Source: JAZDGX01 sp964482205 | GTDB taxonomy: Bacteria; Eisenbacteria; RBG-16-71-46; CAIMUX01; WJJG01 | Assembly (NCBI GenBank): GCA_964482205.1 | Contig: CAYZWI010000002.1 | Span: 248,001-312,000 of the forward strand | Direction: 5' to 3' | Length of the DNA stretch: 64,000 bases | Part shown: piece by piece, positions 15,997-23,747 of the stretch | Layout of the letters: each line of letters starts with the position of its first letter | How positions within the stretch are numbered: the first letter of the stretch is position 1 | Notes under the pieces: generated by a model | What the model was told of the DNA's origin: nothing | Seen by the model: the letters and a program-made list of their open reading frames with translations, nothing else | Databases searched by the model: none | Translations under genes and position numbers: made by a program

Positions 15997-17001
15997 TCAC
16001 GCCTCCATGGGCTCCTCGTGCGACAGCGCCCGCCAGGCCCGCAGCAAGGCCACTTCGCGATCGGAGGAGAGACCCGCCTTGAGCTCCGTGCCGAAGGGGC
16101 GTGAGAGATCCCAGGCGAAGGAGTCCCACACCGTTGCGCGCAACGGACGATGCGTCAACCCCGCTTCGCGCGCCTTGCGGCAGTCGTAGCGCTCGTGTTC
16201 GCGCGGGATCCAGAGCGGCAAGTCGAGATAGGGACGCAGCCCCTGCCCTTCGAGGAATTCGTCTGGCACCCACACCAGCCGGCCGCGGCTGTCGCACGCT
16301 TCCTGGCAGGTCTCGAGGAGCTTGCCCATCGTCAAGGGCCCGGCGGGCCCGGTCGCATTGAAGATCCCCGTCCGCTTGCGCTCGATCGCGCGCATGATCC
16401 ACTCGGCGAGATCGCGCACATCGATGCACTGGATCAAGCGCTCGACTTTGCCCGGCGCAAGGATCTCGCCTCCCCCGGCGATGCGGCGCGGCCAGTAGGT
16501 GAAACGATCGGTCGGATCGTGCGGCCCGACGATCAAGCCGGGGCGCACGATCAAGGCGCGCCCCGCAAACTCGCTTTCGACGGCCTGCTCGCACAGCGCT
16601 TTCAGCGGGCCGTAGGTGCGCGGGTTCACTTCTTCGTCCGAAGATCCTTCGGGCAGGCGGGCGATTTCCGAGGACTCGTCGATTCGGCCCGCGCCGGGGC
16701 GCGCGTACACCGACAGGCTCGAAATGAAGACATACATGCCCACGCGCGCGGAGAGCAGCCGGGCGGACTTGCGCACGACGCGCGGCAGGTAGCCGCTGGT
16801 ATCGACCACGACATCCCATTCGCCCGTTTGCAGGGCGCGCAAGTCCGCGTCGCGATCGCCGCGCAGCTTGGTGGCGCGGGGAAAGAGATCGGGGTTGTGA
16901 AGCCCGCGATGGAAGAGAGTCACCTCGGCGCCCGCATCCAGGGCGCAAGCGGCGAGGTGCCGGCCGACGAAAACCGTTCCACCCAAGATCAGGAGCCGCA
17001 T
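15997..17001 (-). CDS. NAD-dependent epimerase/reductase (extended SDR)
   Basis: The protein has 334 residues. It begins with the Rossmann motif LLILGGTVFVGRHLA and carries the SDR active site: SSLSVYA serine and Y-x3-K in RTYGPLKALCE. The C-terminal substrate domain has the RPGLIVGPHDPTDRFTYWP loop seen in plastid-type (RAP38/CSP41-like) and isoflavone-reductase-like epimerases. A GGAGGAGG ribosome site precedes the ATG. The substrate is probably a nucleotide sugar or another small hydroxylated compound, but this is not determined. First gene of a two-gene operon with the GNAT protein. Confidence 0.87.
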   Translation of the reverse strand: MRLLILGGTVFVGRHLAACALDAGAEVTLFHRGLHNPDLFPRATKLRGDRDADLRALQTGEWDVVVDTSGYLPRVVRKSARLLSARVGMYVFISSLSVYARPGAGRIDESSEIARLPEGSSDEEVNPRTYGPLKALCEQAVESEFAGRALIVRPGLIVGPHDPTDRFTYWPRRIAGGGEILAPGKVERLIQCIDVRDLAEWIMRAIERKRTGIFNATGPAGPLTMGKLLETCQEACDSRGRLVWVPDEFLEGQGLRPYLDLPLWIPREHERYDCRKAREAGLTHRPLRATVWDSFAWDLSRPFGTELKAGLSSDREVALLRAWRALSHEEPMEA

Positions 17002-17329
17002 GCCCGCCTCCTCCAGCCGTCTTCGTTTCGATGGATGCGCGCCCGGTCGCGCTCGACCCTGCGGAGGTTGCCGGAAACGCTCCTATGATAACGCTCCGGC
17101 GGCTCGCCCGTCGTCCTTCTTAACAGAAGCGCTGCAAGAGCCGACGCGGCCGCGTGGGACGCCGGCAGGGCCCGAATCTCCTCGGAGCCCCGCGTGTACA
17201 CGCGAACCAGGCCACTTGCGCGAAGCATGCCGCATGATCGATCGTCTCACGCATGACGCGCAAGCACTCCTTGCGCGCTTGCGCATGCGAGATGCCAAGA
17301 GGACTCGGACGGGGCACAGGGAGGGCGCC
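17002..17329. other. Divergent intergenic region, no gene seen
   Basis: This 328-bp gap lies between the epimerase and PPC genes. It contains a 12-bp palindrome ACGCGGCCGCGT (17144-17155) and a CTTCT/AGAAG hairpin near 17116-17129. I see no convincing promoter or coding frame. Confidence 0.4.
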
Positions 17330-17761
17330 ATGCAGACACACACAGACGACCGCGCCGGCGACACGTTCGTTCTCGTCTTCGCATCGGGAGAGGATCCGAC
17401 CAGGGAGCTTCTCGATTTCGCCCGGCGCGAGCGCATCGCGGCGGCGGAGTTCCGCGGCATCGGCGCTTTCGCGCGCGCGACGATCGGGTATTTCGATGTC
17501 GCGTCCAAGGAATACCGGACGATCGCGGTGGAGACGCAGACGGAAGTGTTGAGCCTGATCGGCAATCTCTCCGTGTTTGAGGATGCGCCGCGGCTGCACG
17601 CGCATGTGGTCCTCGGATTTCCCGACGGCGCTGCGCGCGGCGGACACTTGCTCGAGGCGCGCGTGCATCCCACGCTGGAGCTCTTCGTGCGCGCGTTGCC
17701 CTTCCCGCTGCGGCGAGAGCGGGATGAGGCGTCGGGATTGCCCCTGATCGGGCCCGCCTGA
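17330..17761 (+). CDS. PPC-domain (DUF296) DNA-binding-like protein
   Basis: The protein has 143 residues, the normal size of stand-alone bacterial PPC/DUF296 proteins, which are trimeric with a metal site. The hallmark LHAHVVLGFPDGAARGGHL contains the H-x-H and downstream His; FRGIGAFARATIGYFD and VLSLIGNLS are also family features. GGGAGGG precedes the ATG. Plant homologues are AT-hook DNA-binding proteins. The role of the bacterial single-domain form is unclear, with regulation or metal-dependent enzymology both proposed. It stands alone. Confidence 0.9.
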   Translation: MQTHTDDRAGDTFVLVFASGEDPTRELLDFARRERIAAAEFRGIGAFARATIGYFDVASKEYRTIAVETQTEVLSLIGNLSVFEDAPRLHAHVVLGFPDGAARGGHLLEARVHPTLELFVRALPFPLRRERDEASGLPLIGPA

Positions 17762-18370
17762 TCCTGAACGCCCCGAATTCGTGCCGGGGCCGATGAGGAT
17801 CGGAGCGAAGATGGCGCGACTGCGAGAGTCCGGCAGCCAAAGACGAGAACCCTCTTCGGGCGCGAACCTCCGCCGGGAAGGCGGAATCACGACCAGGAAA
17901 TCCAAGGGGACATCCAGAAAGAGGTGGGCCCGGCCACAGCAGATGCGCTGCTTTGTCTATCGAACCGATGGACGATTCAGCCTGTCATTCTTTTCTCAAG
18001 TACTTGCCGGTACCGTCGTAATTCTTTCCAAAGCAAAGAATTGGCAGCATTATCCCTCGGGGCGACGAGATGGTGAAGGTCTCGCCCAGCCGCCCCGATT
18101 CCGCGAGAATGATCGAAACCCGCCATTTTTTCGCCCGGCAGTCTCCCGGCCGCCCCGCAGCCCGCTCTGGATGGCACGCCCGCGCTTCCTTGCCCCCCCG
18201 GGAAACGGCCGTCCGGCGATAACGAATACAAGAAACTTCCGCCCCTATCCGATAGGAAATATGGACTTTGCTCTTCGGGGCTGGTACCATTAATCCGTTC
18301 TCGAGAGAGAGCGGCCTCTGTGATTTGGCAACTGGTTCGGCAAGTTTGCATCCAAAGGGAGGACAAGCGG
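17762..18370. other. 609-bp non-coding region upstream of the Cys-rich secreted protein
   Basis: No frame here has a ribosome site or coding character. Structures seen are a GCCCCG/CGGGGC stem just after the PPC stop, an AATTCTTT/AAAGAATT dyad at 18020-18042 and a CCTATC/GATAGG dyad near 18247-18260. Parts are clearly AT-richer than the flanking genes, so it may be a long regulated leader. No known riboswitch was recognised. Confidence 0.4.
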
Positions 18371-19717
18371 ATGAAGACGCGGTGGTACGCATGGGTGCCT
18401 GTGTTGCTTTTTGCCGTGAGCGTATTCGCGAGCGTGCCGGCGATGGCGGATCCAGTAGAGGCGACGATCAGTCTCGGCCGTGACCCTGAACCCCCCTTCT
18501 GCGTTCAGAACCCGGGCGGCACACTGACGATCACCTGGGACGTCGAGTATGCGACGACTCCGTTGCGTGTCATTTACACGCTCACGGATCCCAGCCAGAC
18601 GATCGTCCTCGACAGCCAGACCTATCCAGGCAGCACCGGCATCGAGATCACACGCACCTGGACGGTTCCGAGCGGTCTCGTCGACGGCAAGTACTGGGTG
18701 CGGGTCGAGTACTGGTCGCTGGAGGCGGGCAACGAAGCAAACGCGGAAGTCACCTTCTATGTTTGCTCCGAGATCGGGAACGTCTGCGCCGAGAAGTACG
18801 CGGATACGAACTGCAACGAAGTGCTCGATGATGGCGACCTGCCGGTCGCGGGCTGGTGGATCTGCATCGACACTCCGTACGAAGAGACCTACTGCCTCCA
18901 GACCGGCCCCGATGGGCGCGTCTGCTGGAATAGTGTCATCGCGGGCGAATACCACGTCTGGGAGTTCCAGATGGGGGACTGGCGGCCGATCGGCCCGACC
19001 GAGTACACCGAAGTGCTGGATGCCGGGGAAGAACTCCTGTTCAGCTTCTTCAACACGGAGTGTGCGCCTCCTTCGGCATGCTGCTTCCCCGACGGCAGCT
19101 GCCAGGTGCTTCCGGTCGGCACGTGCGCCGAAATGGGCGGCACGACGATTCCGGATATCACCTGCGATCCGAATCCCTGCCCGACCGCTTGCTGCTTCCC
19201 CTACGGCGATTGCGTCGTCACGACGGCCGCCGAATGCGAGACGATGGGCGGGCTCGTCTTCCCGATCGACAGCTGCGATCCGAATCCTTGCATGCCTTGG
19301 CCGTATGCCTGCTGCATCGTCGATGAATGCGTCATGTTGAACGAGGCCGACTGCCTCGCGCAGGGCGGCGTCTGGTACGACATGATGATCTGCGAGAGCG
19401 CGGGGGGCGACTTCACCTGCCCGCCTCACGATGTTTGCTGCATCGGCACCGATTGCCTGGTCCTGATCGAAGCCGACTGCTTGGCGCAAGGCGGCGAGTG
19501 GCATCCGGAATGGGAAGGCTGCGATCCGAATCCGTGCCTGCCGGTGCATGTCTGCTGCGTCAATGAGACCTGCTTCATCGCGACCGAGACCGACTGTCTG
19601 GCCCAAGGCGGCGAGTGGCATCCGGAGTGGGATAGCTGCGATGATCCCAACCCGTGCCTGCCTCCGACGCCTGCGGATCCTGACAGCTGGGGCACGATCA
19701 AGTCGATCTACCGGTAG
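18371..19717 (+). CDS. Secreted protein with Cys-rich tandem repeats and WGTIKSIYR tail
   Basis: The protein has 448 residues. The ATG at 18371 follows GGGAGG by 8 nt and opens a signal peptide (residues 1-24, ending AMA). Residues 25-140 look like a beta-sandwich, and 140-225 resemble a SdrD/Cna-B-like collar (YADTNCNEVLDDGDLPVAGW). From residue 230 there are five to six repeats of about 36 residues patterned ACCxxDGxC-x6-C-x3-GG-x8-CxPNPC; two late copies share LAQGGEWHPEW almost exactly. It ends SWGTIKSIYR. The repeats suggest a disulfide-stabilised, extracellular stalk or adhesin-like region, but no function is known to me. A strong terminator follows and a long untranslated region precedes it. 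Confidence 0.8.
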   Translation: MKTRWYAWVPVLLFAVSVFASVPAMADPVEATISLGRDPEPPFCVQNPGGTLTITWDVEYATTPLRVIYTLTDPSQTIVLDSQTYPGSTGIEITRTWTVPSGLVDGKYWVRVEYWSLEAGNEANAEVTFYVCSEIGNVCAEKYADTNCNEVLDDGDLPVAGWWICIDTPYEETYCLQTGPDGRVCWNSVIAGEYHVWEFQMGDWRPIGPTEYTEVLDAGEELLFSFFNTECAPPSACCFPDGSCQVLPVGTCAEMGGTTIPDITCDPNPCPTACCFPYGDCVVTTAAECETMGGLVFPIDSCDPNPCMPWPYACCIVDECVMLNEADCLAQGGVWYDMMICESAGGDFTCPPHDVCCIGTDCLVLIEADCLAQGGEWHPEWEGCDPNPCLPVHVCCVNETCFIATETDCLAQGGEWHPEWDSCDDPNPCLPPTPADPDSWGTIKSIYR

Positions 19718-19755
19718 TCTTCTCCGGTATCGACGCGACTGATGGATGCAAACGG

Positions 19756-19790
19756 CGGGGCCCTTCCTCGAGGGGAAGGGCCCCGTTTTT
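19756..19790 (+). terminator. Intrinsic terminator after the Cys-rich protein gene
   Basis: A 12-bp stem, CGGGGCCCTTCC (19756-19767) with its complement at 19774-19785, has a 6-nt loop and is followed directly by TTTTT (19786-19790). Confidence 0.88.
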
Positions 19791-19871
19791 GTCCTCGTGG
19801 CGGGCCGGCTTCGCGCGTTCGGCAGGGCGATTGCGGTTCGCGCGGCGCAAACGCCGGTGATCGCGACGGAT

Positions 19872-20396
19872 TTACTCGGCTCTCTGCCCTCCACGCTCGA
19901 GCAGATCGATGTAGGCGCCCGAGACGAGCGCATTCTCGGTGATCGTTAGACGGCGCAGGATGCTCACGGCCGTCCGCTCTCCATCCTCGACGGCCTCTCC
20001 CTCTCCCAGCATCACCTCCAATTCCAGGAACGAGCCAAGGCCCTCCACCTCGTCCAGATGGATGCGCGTTCGCTCGAGCAGGAAGAGCTCCCGTCGCTTT
20101 CGCACGACGCCGCGCACTCCGAGACTCGCCGCGAGCACGCGACGCAGCCCCTCCGGATCGGAGATCGCGCAGACTTCGTAATGCGACGATTTGGGCCCTT
20201 CCCGATCCTCCCTCTCGTAATGGATCAACTCCGCGGACTTCTCCGCAACGCGGAGCTTCAGGCGGCCCAGACGCCCGCGAAAGAAGGTGTCTTCCTGGAC
20301 GCATGAGCCCTTCCATACCGCGCCGAGGGATCGGACCCGTCGGCGCAGAACCTCGAGATCGTCCACACGGGCCTTGATTTCGGCATTGACCGGCAT
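19872..20396 (-). CDS. CYTH-domain protein (class IV adenylate cyclase/triphosphatase-like)
   Basis: The protein has 174 residues, typical for CyaB-like CYTH proteins. The N-terminal NAEIKARV corresponds to the ExExK-like start of the family; the beta-tunnel acidic and basic residues continue through FFRGRLGRLKLRV, ELIHYERED, RTRIHLDEVEGLGSFLELEVML. CYTH enzymes act on triphosphate substrates, as adenylate cyclase, thiamine triphosphatase or tripolyphosphatase. Which one applies here cannot be told. GGGAGG precedes the ATG. It is divergent from the zinc-importer cassette. Confidence 0.88.
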   Translation of the reverse strand: MPVNAEIKARVDDLEVLRRRVRSLGAVWKGSCVQEDTFFRGRLGRLKLRVAEKSAELIHYEREDREGPKSSHYEVCAISDPEGLRRVLAASLGVRGVVRKRRELFLLERTRIHLDEVEGLGSFLELEVMLGEGEAVEDGERTAVSILRRLTITENALVSGAYIDLLERGGQRAE

Positions 20397-20490
20397 GCAG
20401 AACCTCCCTGCGCAGCTGATGACCCGAGACGGCCGCTGAGAGCGTCTCCTCCATCCCCGGACGGCCGGAAGCTATCAATGACCGCTTGAA

Positions 20491-20517
20491 GCGAGTATTA
20501 CCCGGTATTATTCTCGC
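20491..20517. promoter_or_regulatory. AT-rich dyad upstream of the RHH/znu cassette, candidate operator
   Basis: Outer arms GCGAG (20491) and CTCGC (to 20517) flank an AT-rich core that holds GTATTA twice, at 20495-20500 and 20505-20510, one helical turn apart. Ribbon-helix-helix proteins often bind such half-sites. A weak -10-like TATTAT lies within. It is 87 bp before the RHH gene. Confidence 0.35.
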
Positions 20518-20603
20518 CCGGTGCGCGAGCCGCCGCTCGAACCGTCATCTCGAAGCGGGCGGGCGCGTCATCGTTCCATCGTCCCTTCTCAACGGGGTGT
20601 TGC

Positions 20604-20903
20604 ATGAGCGCCGAACGCAAATGGGAAGTCATCACCTTCAAGGCGGACCCCGCGCTCGCGAAAGCGATGCGCAGCATTCCGAACCGTTCCGAGTTCATCC
20701 GGGCCGCCATCCTCGCCTCGCTCGAGGGAACCTGTCCCCTCTGCGGGGGAACGGGCACCTTATCGCCCGACCAGCACCGGCATTGGCGCTCGTTCATCGG
20801 CAGCCACGCGCTGGTCGAATGCGACGATTGCCACGCGGTCCATCTTCGCTGCCAGGCGGACGGCGGTCGAGAGGACATTCATCGCCGCGAGCTCAAAGGG
20901 TAG
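20604..20903 (+). CDS. Ribbon-helix-helix regulator with Cys/His-rich tail, candidate zinc sensor
   Basis: The protein has 99 residues. Residues 5-42 (KWEVITFKADPALAKAMRSI, then SEFIRAAILASL) match a CopG/MetJ-type ribbon-helix-helix DNA-binding domain. The rest carries C44-x2-C47-G-G and C73-x2-C76, plus C83 and His at 58, 60, 68, 77 and 80, enough for one or more zinc sites. It starts the cassette RHH-znuA-znuC-znuB, 47 bp before znuA. I infer a zinc-responsive repressor acting where Zur would normally be. It is not NikR: the length is shorter and the metal motif differs. Prior art on this small family may exist; I cannot check. Confidence 0.75.
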   Translation: MSAERKWEVITFKADPALAKAMRSIPNRSEFIRAAILASLEGTCPLCGGTGTLSPDQHRHWRSFIGSHALVECDDCHAVHLRCQADGGREDIHRRELKG

Positions 20904-20950
20904 ACGCTGAAGCGCGTGCGCGAGGGAAACCACAAGGAAAGGGAGCGGGC

Positions 20951-22060
20951 ATGCGATCGGAGGCGGCAAGGAAAGGCGCAGCGGGGGCGCGCGCGGGAAC
21001 GGCCTGGCTGCTTCTCGCCGTGTGCCTGTGCTGCGCAAGCGCAGCCGGTCGAACGGGCGGGCAAGCGAGCGAGAGTCCGGCGACGGCTTCCCTGGTCGAC
21101 TTGCCGGCCGCCCGCCTGCGGTCGGGCGAATCGATCGCCGTCGTGGTCGGCATTCCTCCCCAGGCGGGCATCGTGCGCGCGATCGGGGGCGAGCGGGTGC
21201 GCGTGGATGTGCTCGTGCAGCCCGGCCAGGAACCGCACACCTTCGAAGCCTCCCCTCGTCAGATCGCCGCTTTGCTTTCGGCGAAGATCTATTTTCGCAT
21301 CGGCCTGCCCTTCGAAGATGCGCTCCTGGCGAAGATCGGCTCCTCCCCTTCGCCGGCCATCGTCGACATGGGCCGGGGAGCGCAACGATTGCGCATCGAG
21401 AAAGAGGAGCAGGCCTCGCAGATGGATGCCCACCCACAGGCAGACGAAGAGGAGCATGCAACAGGCACGCCTGGACCCGGGCAGGCGAGTGCACCCGAGC
21501 GCGAACCGCGCGCGAAGGGGGCCGCGCAGGCGCAAGAAAGCGAGCTCGATCCTCACCTCTGGCTCTCGCCCCGCCTGCTGCCGCTGCTCGCGCAACATGC
21601 CTGCGAGGCGCTGCAATCGCTCGATCCCGAGGGAGCGGAATTCTATGCGGCCAATCTCGCGACATTCGTGAACCGCTTGCAGGAGGCGGATGCGCGCGCG
21701 GCCCAAGCGCTCGCGCCGTATCGCGGCCGGGCCTTCTTCGTCTATCACCCCGCGTTCGGTTACTTCGCCGAGGCCTACGGCCTTCATCAAATCGCCGTCG
21801 AGCATGGCGGCAAGGAACCTTCCCCCAAGCGGCTGGCGGAGTTCCTGCACCGAGCGCGGGCGTCGAACGCGCGCACGATCTTCGTGCAGCCGCAATTCGA
21901 CCGGCGGGCGGCGGAGACGATGGCGCAGGCGATCGGAGGAACGATCGCGACCCTCGACGATCTGGCCGAAGATCCGGTCGCGAATCTGGAAGCGATGGCC
22001 GGGCGCATCGCGGCTTCCTTCGAAGAGGGAGAACGAGAGACGGATCGTTCGGCCGAGTAA
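20951..22060 (+). CDS. znuA: Zinc ABC transporter substrate-binding protein ZnuA
   Basis: The protein has 369 residues. GGGAG is 6 nt before the ATG, and a signal peptide follows. It belongs to the cluster A-I solute-binding family for Zn/Mn. Metal ligands expected for ZnuA are seen as EPHTFE, HPAFGYF and a Q-P-Q-F-D segment near the C-terminus, with the usual acidic/His-rich loop (residues about 155-200, containing DAHPQADEEEHA) between the first and second ligand. DPHLWLSP lies after the loop. The loop fits zinc more than manganese. It is followed by the ATPase after 26 bp and preceded by the RHH gene. Confidence 0.92.
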   Translation: MRSEAARKGAAGARAGTAWLLLAVCLCCASAAGRTGGQASESPATASLVDLPAARLRSGESIAVVVGIPPQAGIVRAIGGERVRVDVLVQPGQEPHTFEASPRQIAALLSAKIYFRIGLPFEDALLAKIGSSPSPAIVDMGRGAQRLRIEKEEQASQMDAHPQADEEEHATGTPGPGQASAPEREPRAKGAAQAQESELDPHLWLSPRLLPLLAQHACEALQSLDPEGAEFYAANLATFVNRLQEADARAAQALAPYRGRAFFVYHPAFGYFAEAYGLHQIAVEHGGKEPSPKRLAEFLHRARASNARTIFVQPQFDRRAAETMAQAIGGTIATLDDLAEDPVANLEAMAGRIAASFEEGERETDRSAE

Positions 22061-22086
22061 CGGATGACGAGAACCGGAGAATCCTG

Positions 22087-22845
22087 ATGGCGACGGCCTC
22101 CGTGATCACGCTCGCGCATGTGCGCTTCGGATACAACGGCGCGACCGTGCTCGACGATGTGAGCCTGGAGATTCCGGCCGGCGATTTCGTCTGTCTCATC
22201 GGCCCGAATGGAGGCGGCAAGACCACCCTGCTCAAGCTGCTGGTCGGATTGCTGAAGCCGGAGAGCGGCGAGATCCGCCTCTTCGGCCGCGCCCCCGCGG
22301 AGGCGCGCGCGCGGATCGGCTATTTGCCGCAGCGCAGCGAGCTCGACCGTCAGTTTCCCGCGAGCGTCCTGGATGTGGTCCTCATGGGCCGGCTCGATTC
22401 GCGCTTGCTCGGCCCCTATCGCCCGCGGGACCGGAGAGCCGCCCTGGCCGCGCTGGAGGAAGTCGAAATGGGCGGCCTGGCCGGGCGCTCCTTCGCCGAG
22501 CTCTCCGGAGGCCAGCGCCAGCGCGTGCTGATCGCGCGGGCGTTGTGCGGCGAGCCTCAGCTTCTCCTGCTCGATGAGCCGACCGCCAATGTCGACGCGC
22601 TCGTCGGCGAACGCCTGCTCGCGCTCCTGAAGAAACTGAACGAGCGCATGACCGTGCTGCTCGTCTCGCACGATCTGGCCTTCGTCTCCCCGATCATCAA
22701 GACCGTGCTGTGCGTCAATCGCAAGGTGCGCTCCCATCCGATGAGCGCGCTCACCGGCGATCACATTCGCGAGCTCTACGGAGGCGAGGTCTACCACGTG
22801 CGGCACGACCGCGAGGTTTCCGGGAAAGGACCCGCCGATGCTTGA
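22087..22845 (+). CDS. znuC: Zinc ABC transporter ATP-binding protein ZnuC
   Basis: The protein has 252 residues from the ATG at 22087; the longer open frame upstream is a shadow of znuA. Walker A GPNGGGKTT, Q-loop LPQRSELD, signature LSGGQRQRVLIARAL, Walker B LLLLDEPTANVD and the H-loop VSHD are all present. It powers uptake with ZnuB and ZnuA. Its end overlaps the start of znuB by 8 bp, consistent with translational coupling. Confidence 0.93.
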   Translation: MATASVITLAHVRFGYNGATVLDDVSLEIPAGDFVCLIGPNGGGKTTLLKLLVGLLKPESGEIRLFGRAPAEARARIGYLPQRSELDRQFPASVLDVVLMGRLDSRLLGPYRPRDRRAALAALEEVEMGGLAGRSFAELSGGQRQRVLIARALCGEPQLLLLDEPTANVDALVGERLLALLKKLNERMTVLLVSHDLAFVSPIIKTVLCVNRKVRSHPMSALTGDHIRELYGGEVYHVRHDREVSGKGPADA

Positions 22846-23707
22846 GTTCTTCCGCGCGCTCGCCGACCCGGGCCTCGCCTTCCTGCGCTACGCGCTCCTG
22901 GTCGGACTGCTCGCGAGCGTCGCCTTCGGCATCGTCGGCAGCTATGTGGTCGCGCGCAGGATCAGCTACATGGCGGGGGCGATTTCGCACAGCGTGCTGG
23001 GAGGCATCGGACTCGCGCTCTACCTGCAGATCGCGGCGGGATGGGCCTGGTGCCATCCGGCGTTCGGCGCGGTGGTCGCGGCGCTCGTTTCCGCGCTCAT
23101 CATCGGCCTCGTGAGCCTGCACGGCGGGCAGCGCGAGGACACCGTGATCGGATCGCTCTGGGCGCTCGGCATGGCGGCCGGCCTGCTCTTCCTCTCGCGC
23201 GTGCCGGGGAATGTGGATGCGATGAGCTTCCTCTTCGGAAACATTCTCCTGCTGTCGCGCTCGGATGTGTGGATGGTCGCGGCATTGGATGTGCTGATCG
23301 CCGGTATCGCGCTGCTCTTCTCGAATCGTCTGCTGGCCGTTTGTTTCGACGAGGAGTTCGCCCGGGTGCGCGGCGTGCGCGTGCAGTTCTTCTTCCTGCT
23401 CTTGCTGTGCCTCACCGCGCTCACGATCGTGCTGCTGGTGCGCGTCGTCGGCGCGGTGCTGGTGATCGCGCTGCTCACGCTGCCGGCCGCGCTGGCGGGG
23501 CTGTTCACGCGCAGGCTCTGGCAGATGATGCTCGGCGCGATCGCGGCCTGCATGCTATTCGTGACCGCGGGGCTGGCGATCAGCTATGCCGAGGACCTCC
23601 CGAGCGGTCCCACGATCATCGTTCTCGCGGGCATCCTGTATCTCGGCGCCTTGGCGCTGGCGCGGTCGCTCTCGAAGCGGCGCGCGCGCGGGCGCACGCT
23701 CGCCTGA
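22838..23707 (+). CDS. znuB: Zinc ABC transporter permease ZnuB
   Basis: The protein has 289 residues with about eight hydrophobic segments, the standard size for ABC-3 family permeases. Family motifs include RRISYMAGAISHSVLGGIGLA and LLTLPAALAGLFTRR. The C-terminus is basic and cytosolic. It completes the RHH-znuACB operon. Confidence 0.92.
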   Translation: MLEFFRALADPGLAFLRYALLVGLLASVAFGIVGSYVVARRISYMAGAISHSVLGGIGLALYLQIAAGWAWCHPAFGAVVAALVSALIIGLVSLHGGQREDTVIGSLWALGMAAGLLFLSRVPGNVDAMSFLFGNILLLSRSDVWMVAALDVLIAGIALLFSNRLLAVCFDEEFARVRGVRVQFFFLLLLCLTALTIVLLVRVVGAVLVIALLTLPAALAGLFTRRLWQMMLGAIAACMLFVTAGLAISYAEDLPSGPTIIVLAGILYLGALALARSLSKRRARGRTLA

Positions 23708-23747
23708 TCGGCCGGACTCGCGATGTCAGCGGACTCGCGCCGGAAGA

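Noticed and set aside
15979..16948. Long N-terminal extension of the GNAT gene across the epimerase gene
   Set aside because: The extension is antisense-like shadow text; the epimerase frame on the same strand has clear Rossmann and SDR motifs, and a compact GNAT start exists at 15979.
17781..18293. 170-codon frame in the 609-bp intergenic region
   Set aside because: No ribosome site, low-complexity Arg/Pro-rich text, no homology signature.
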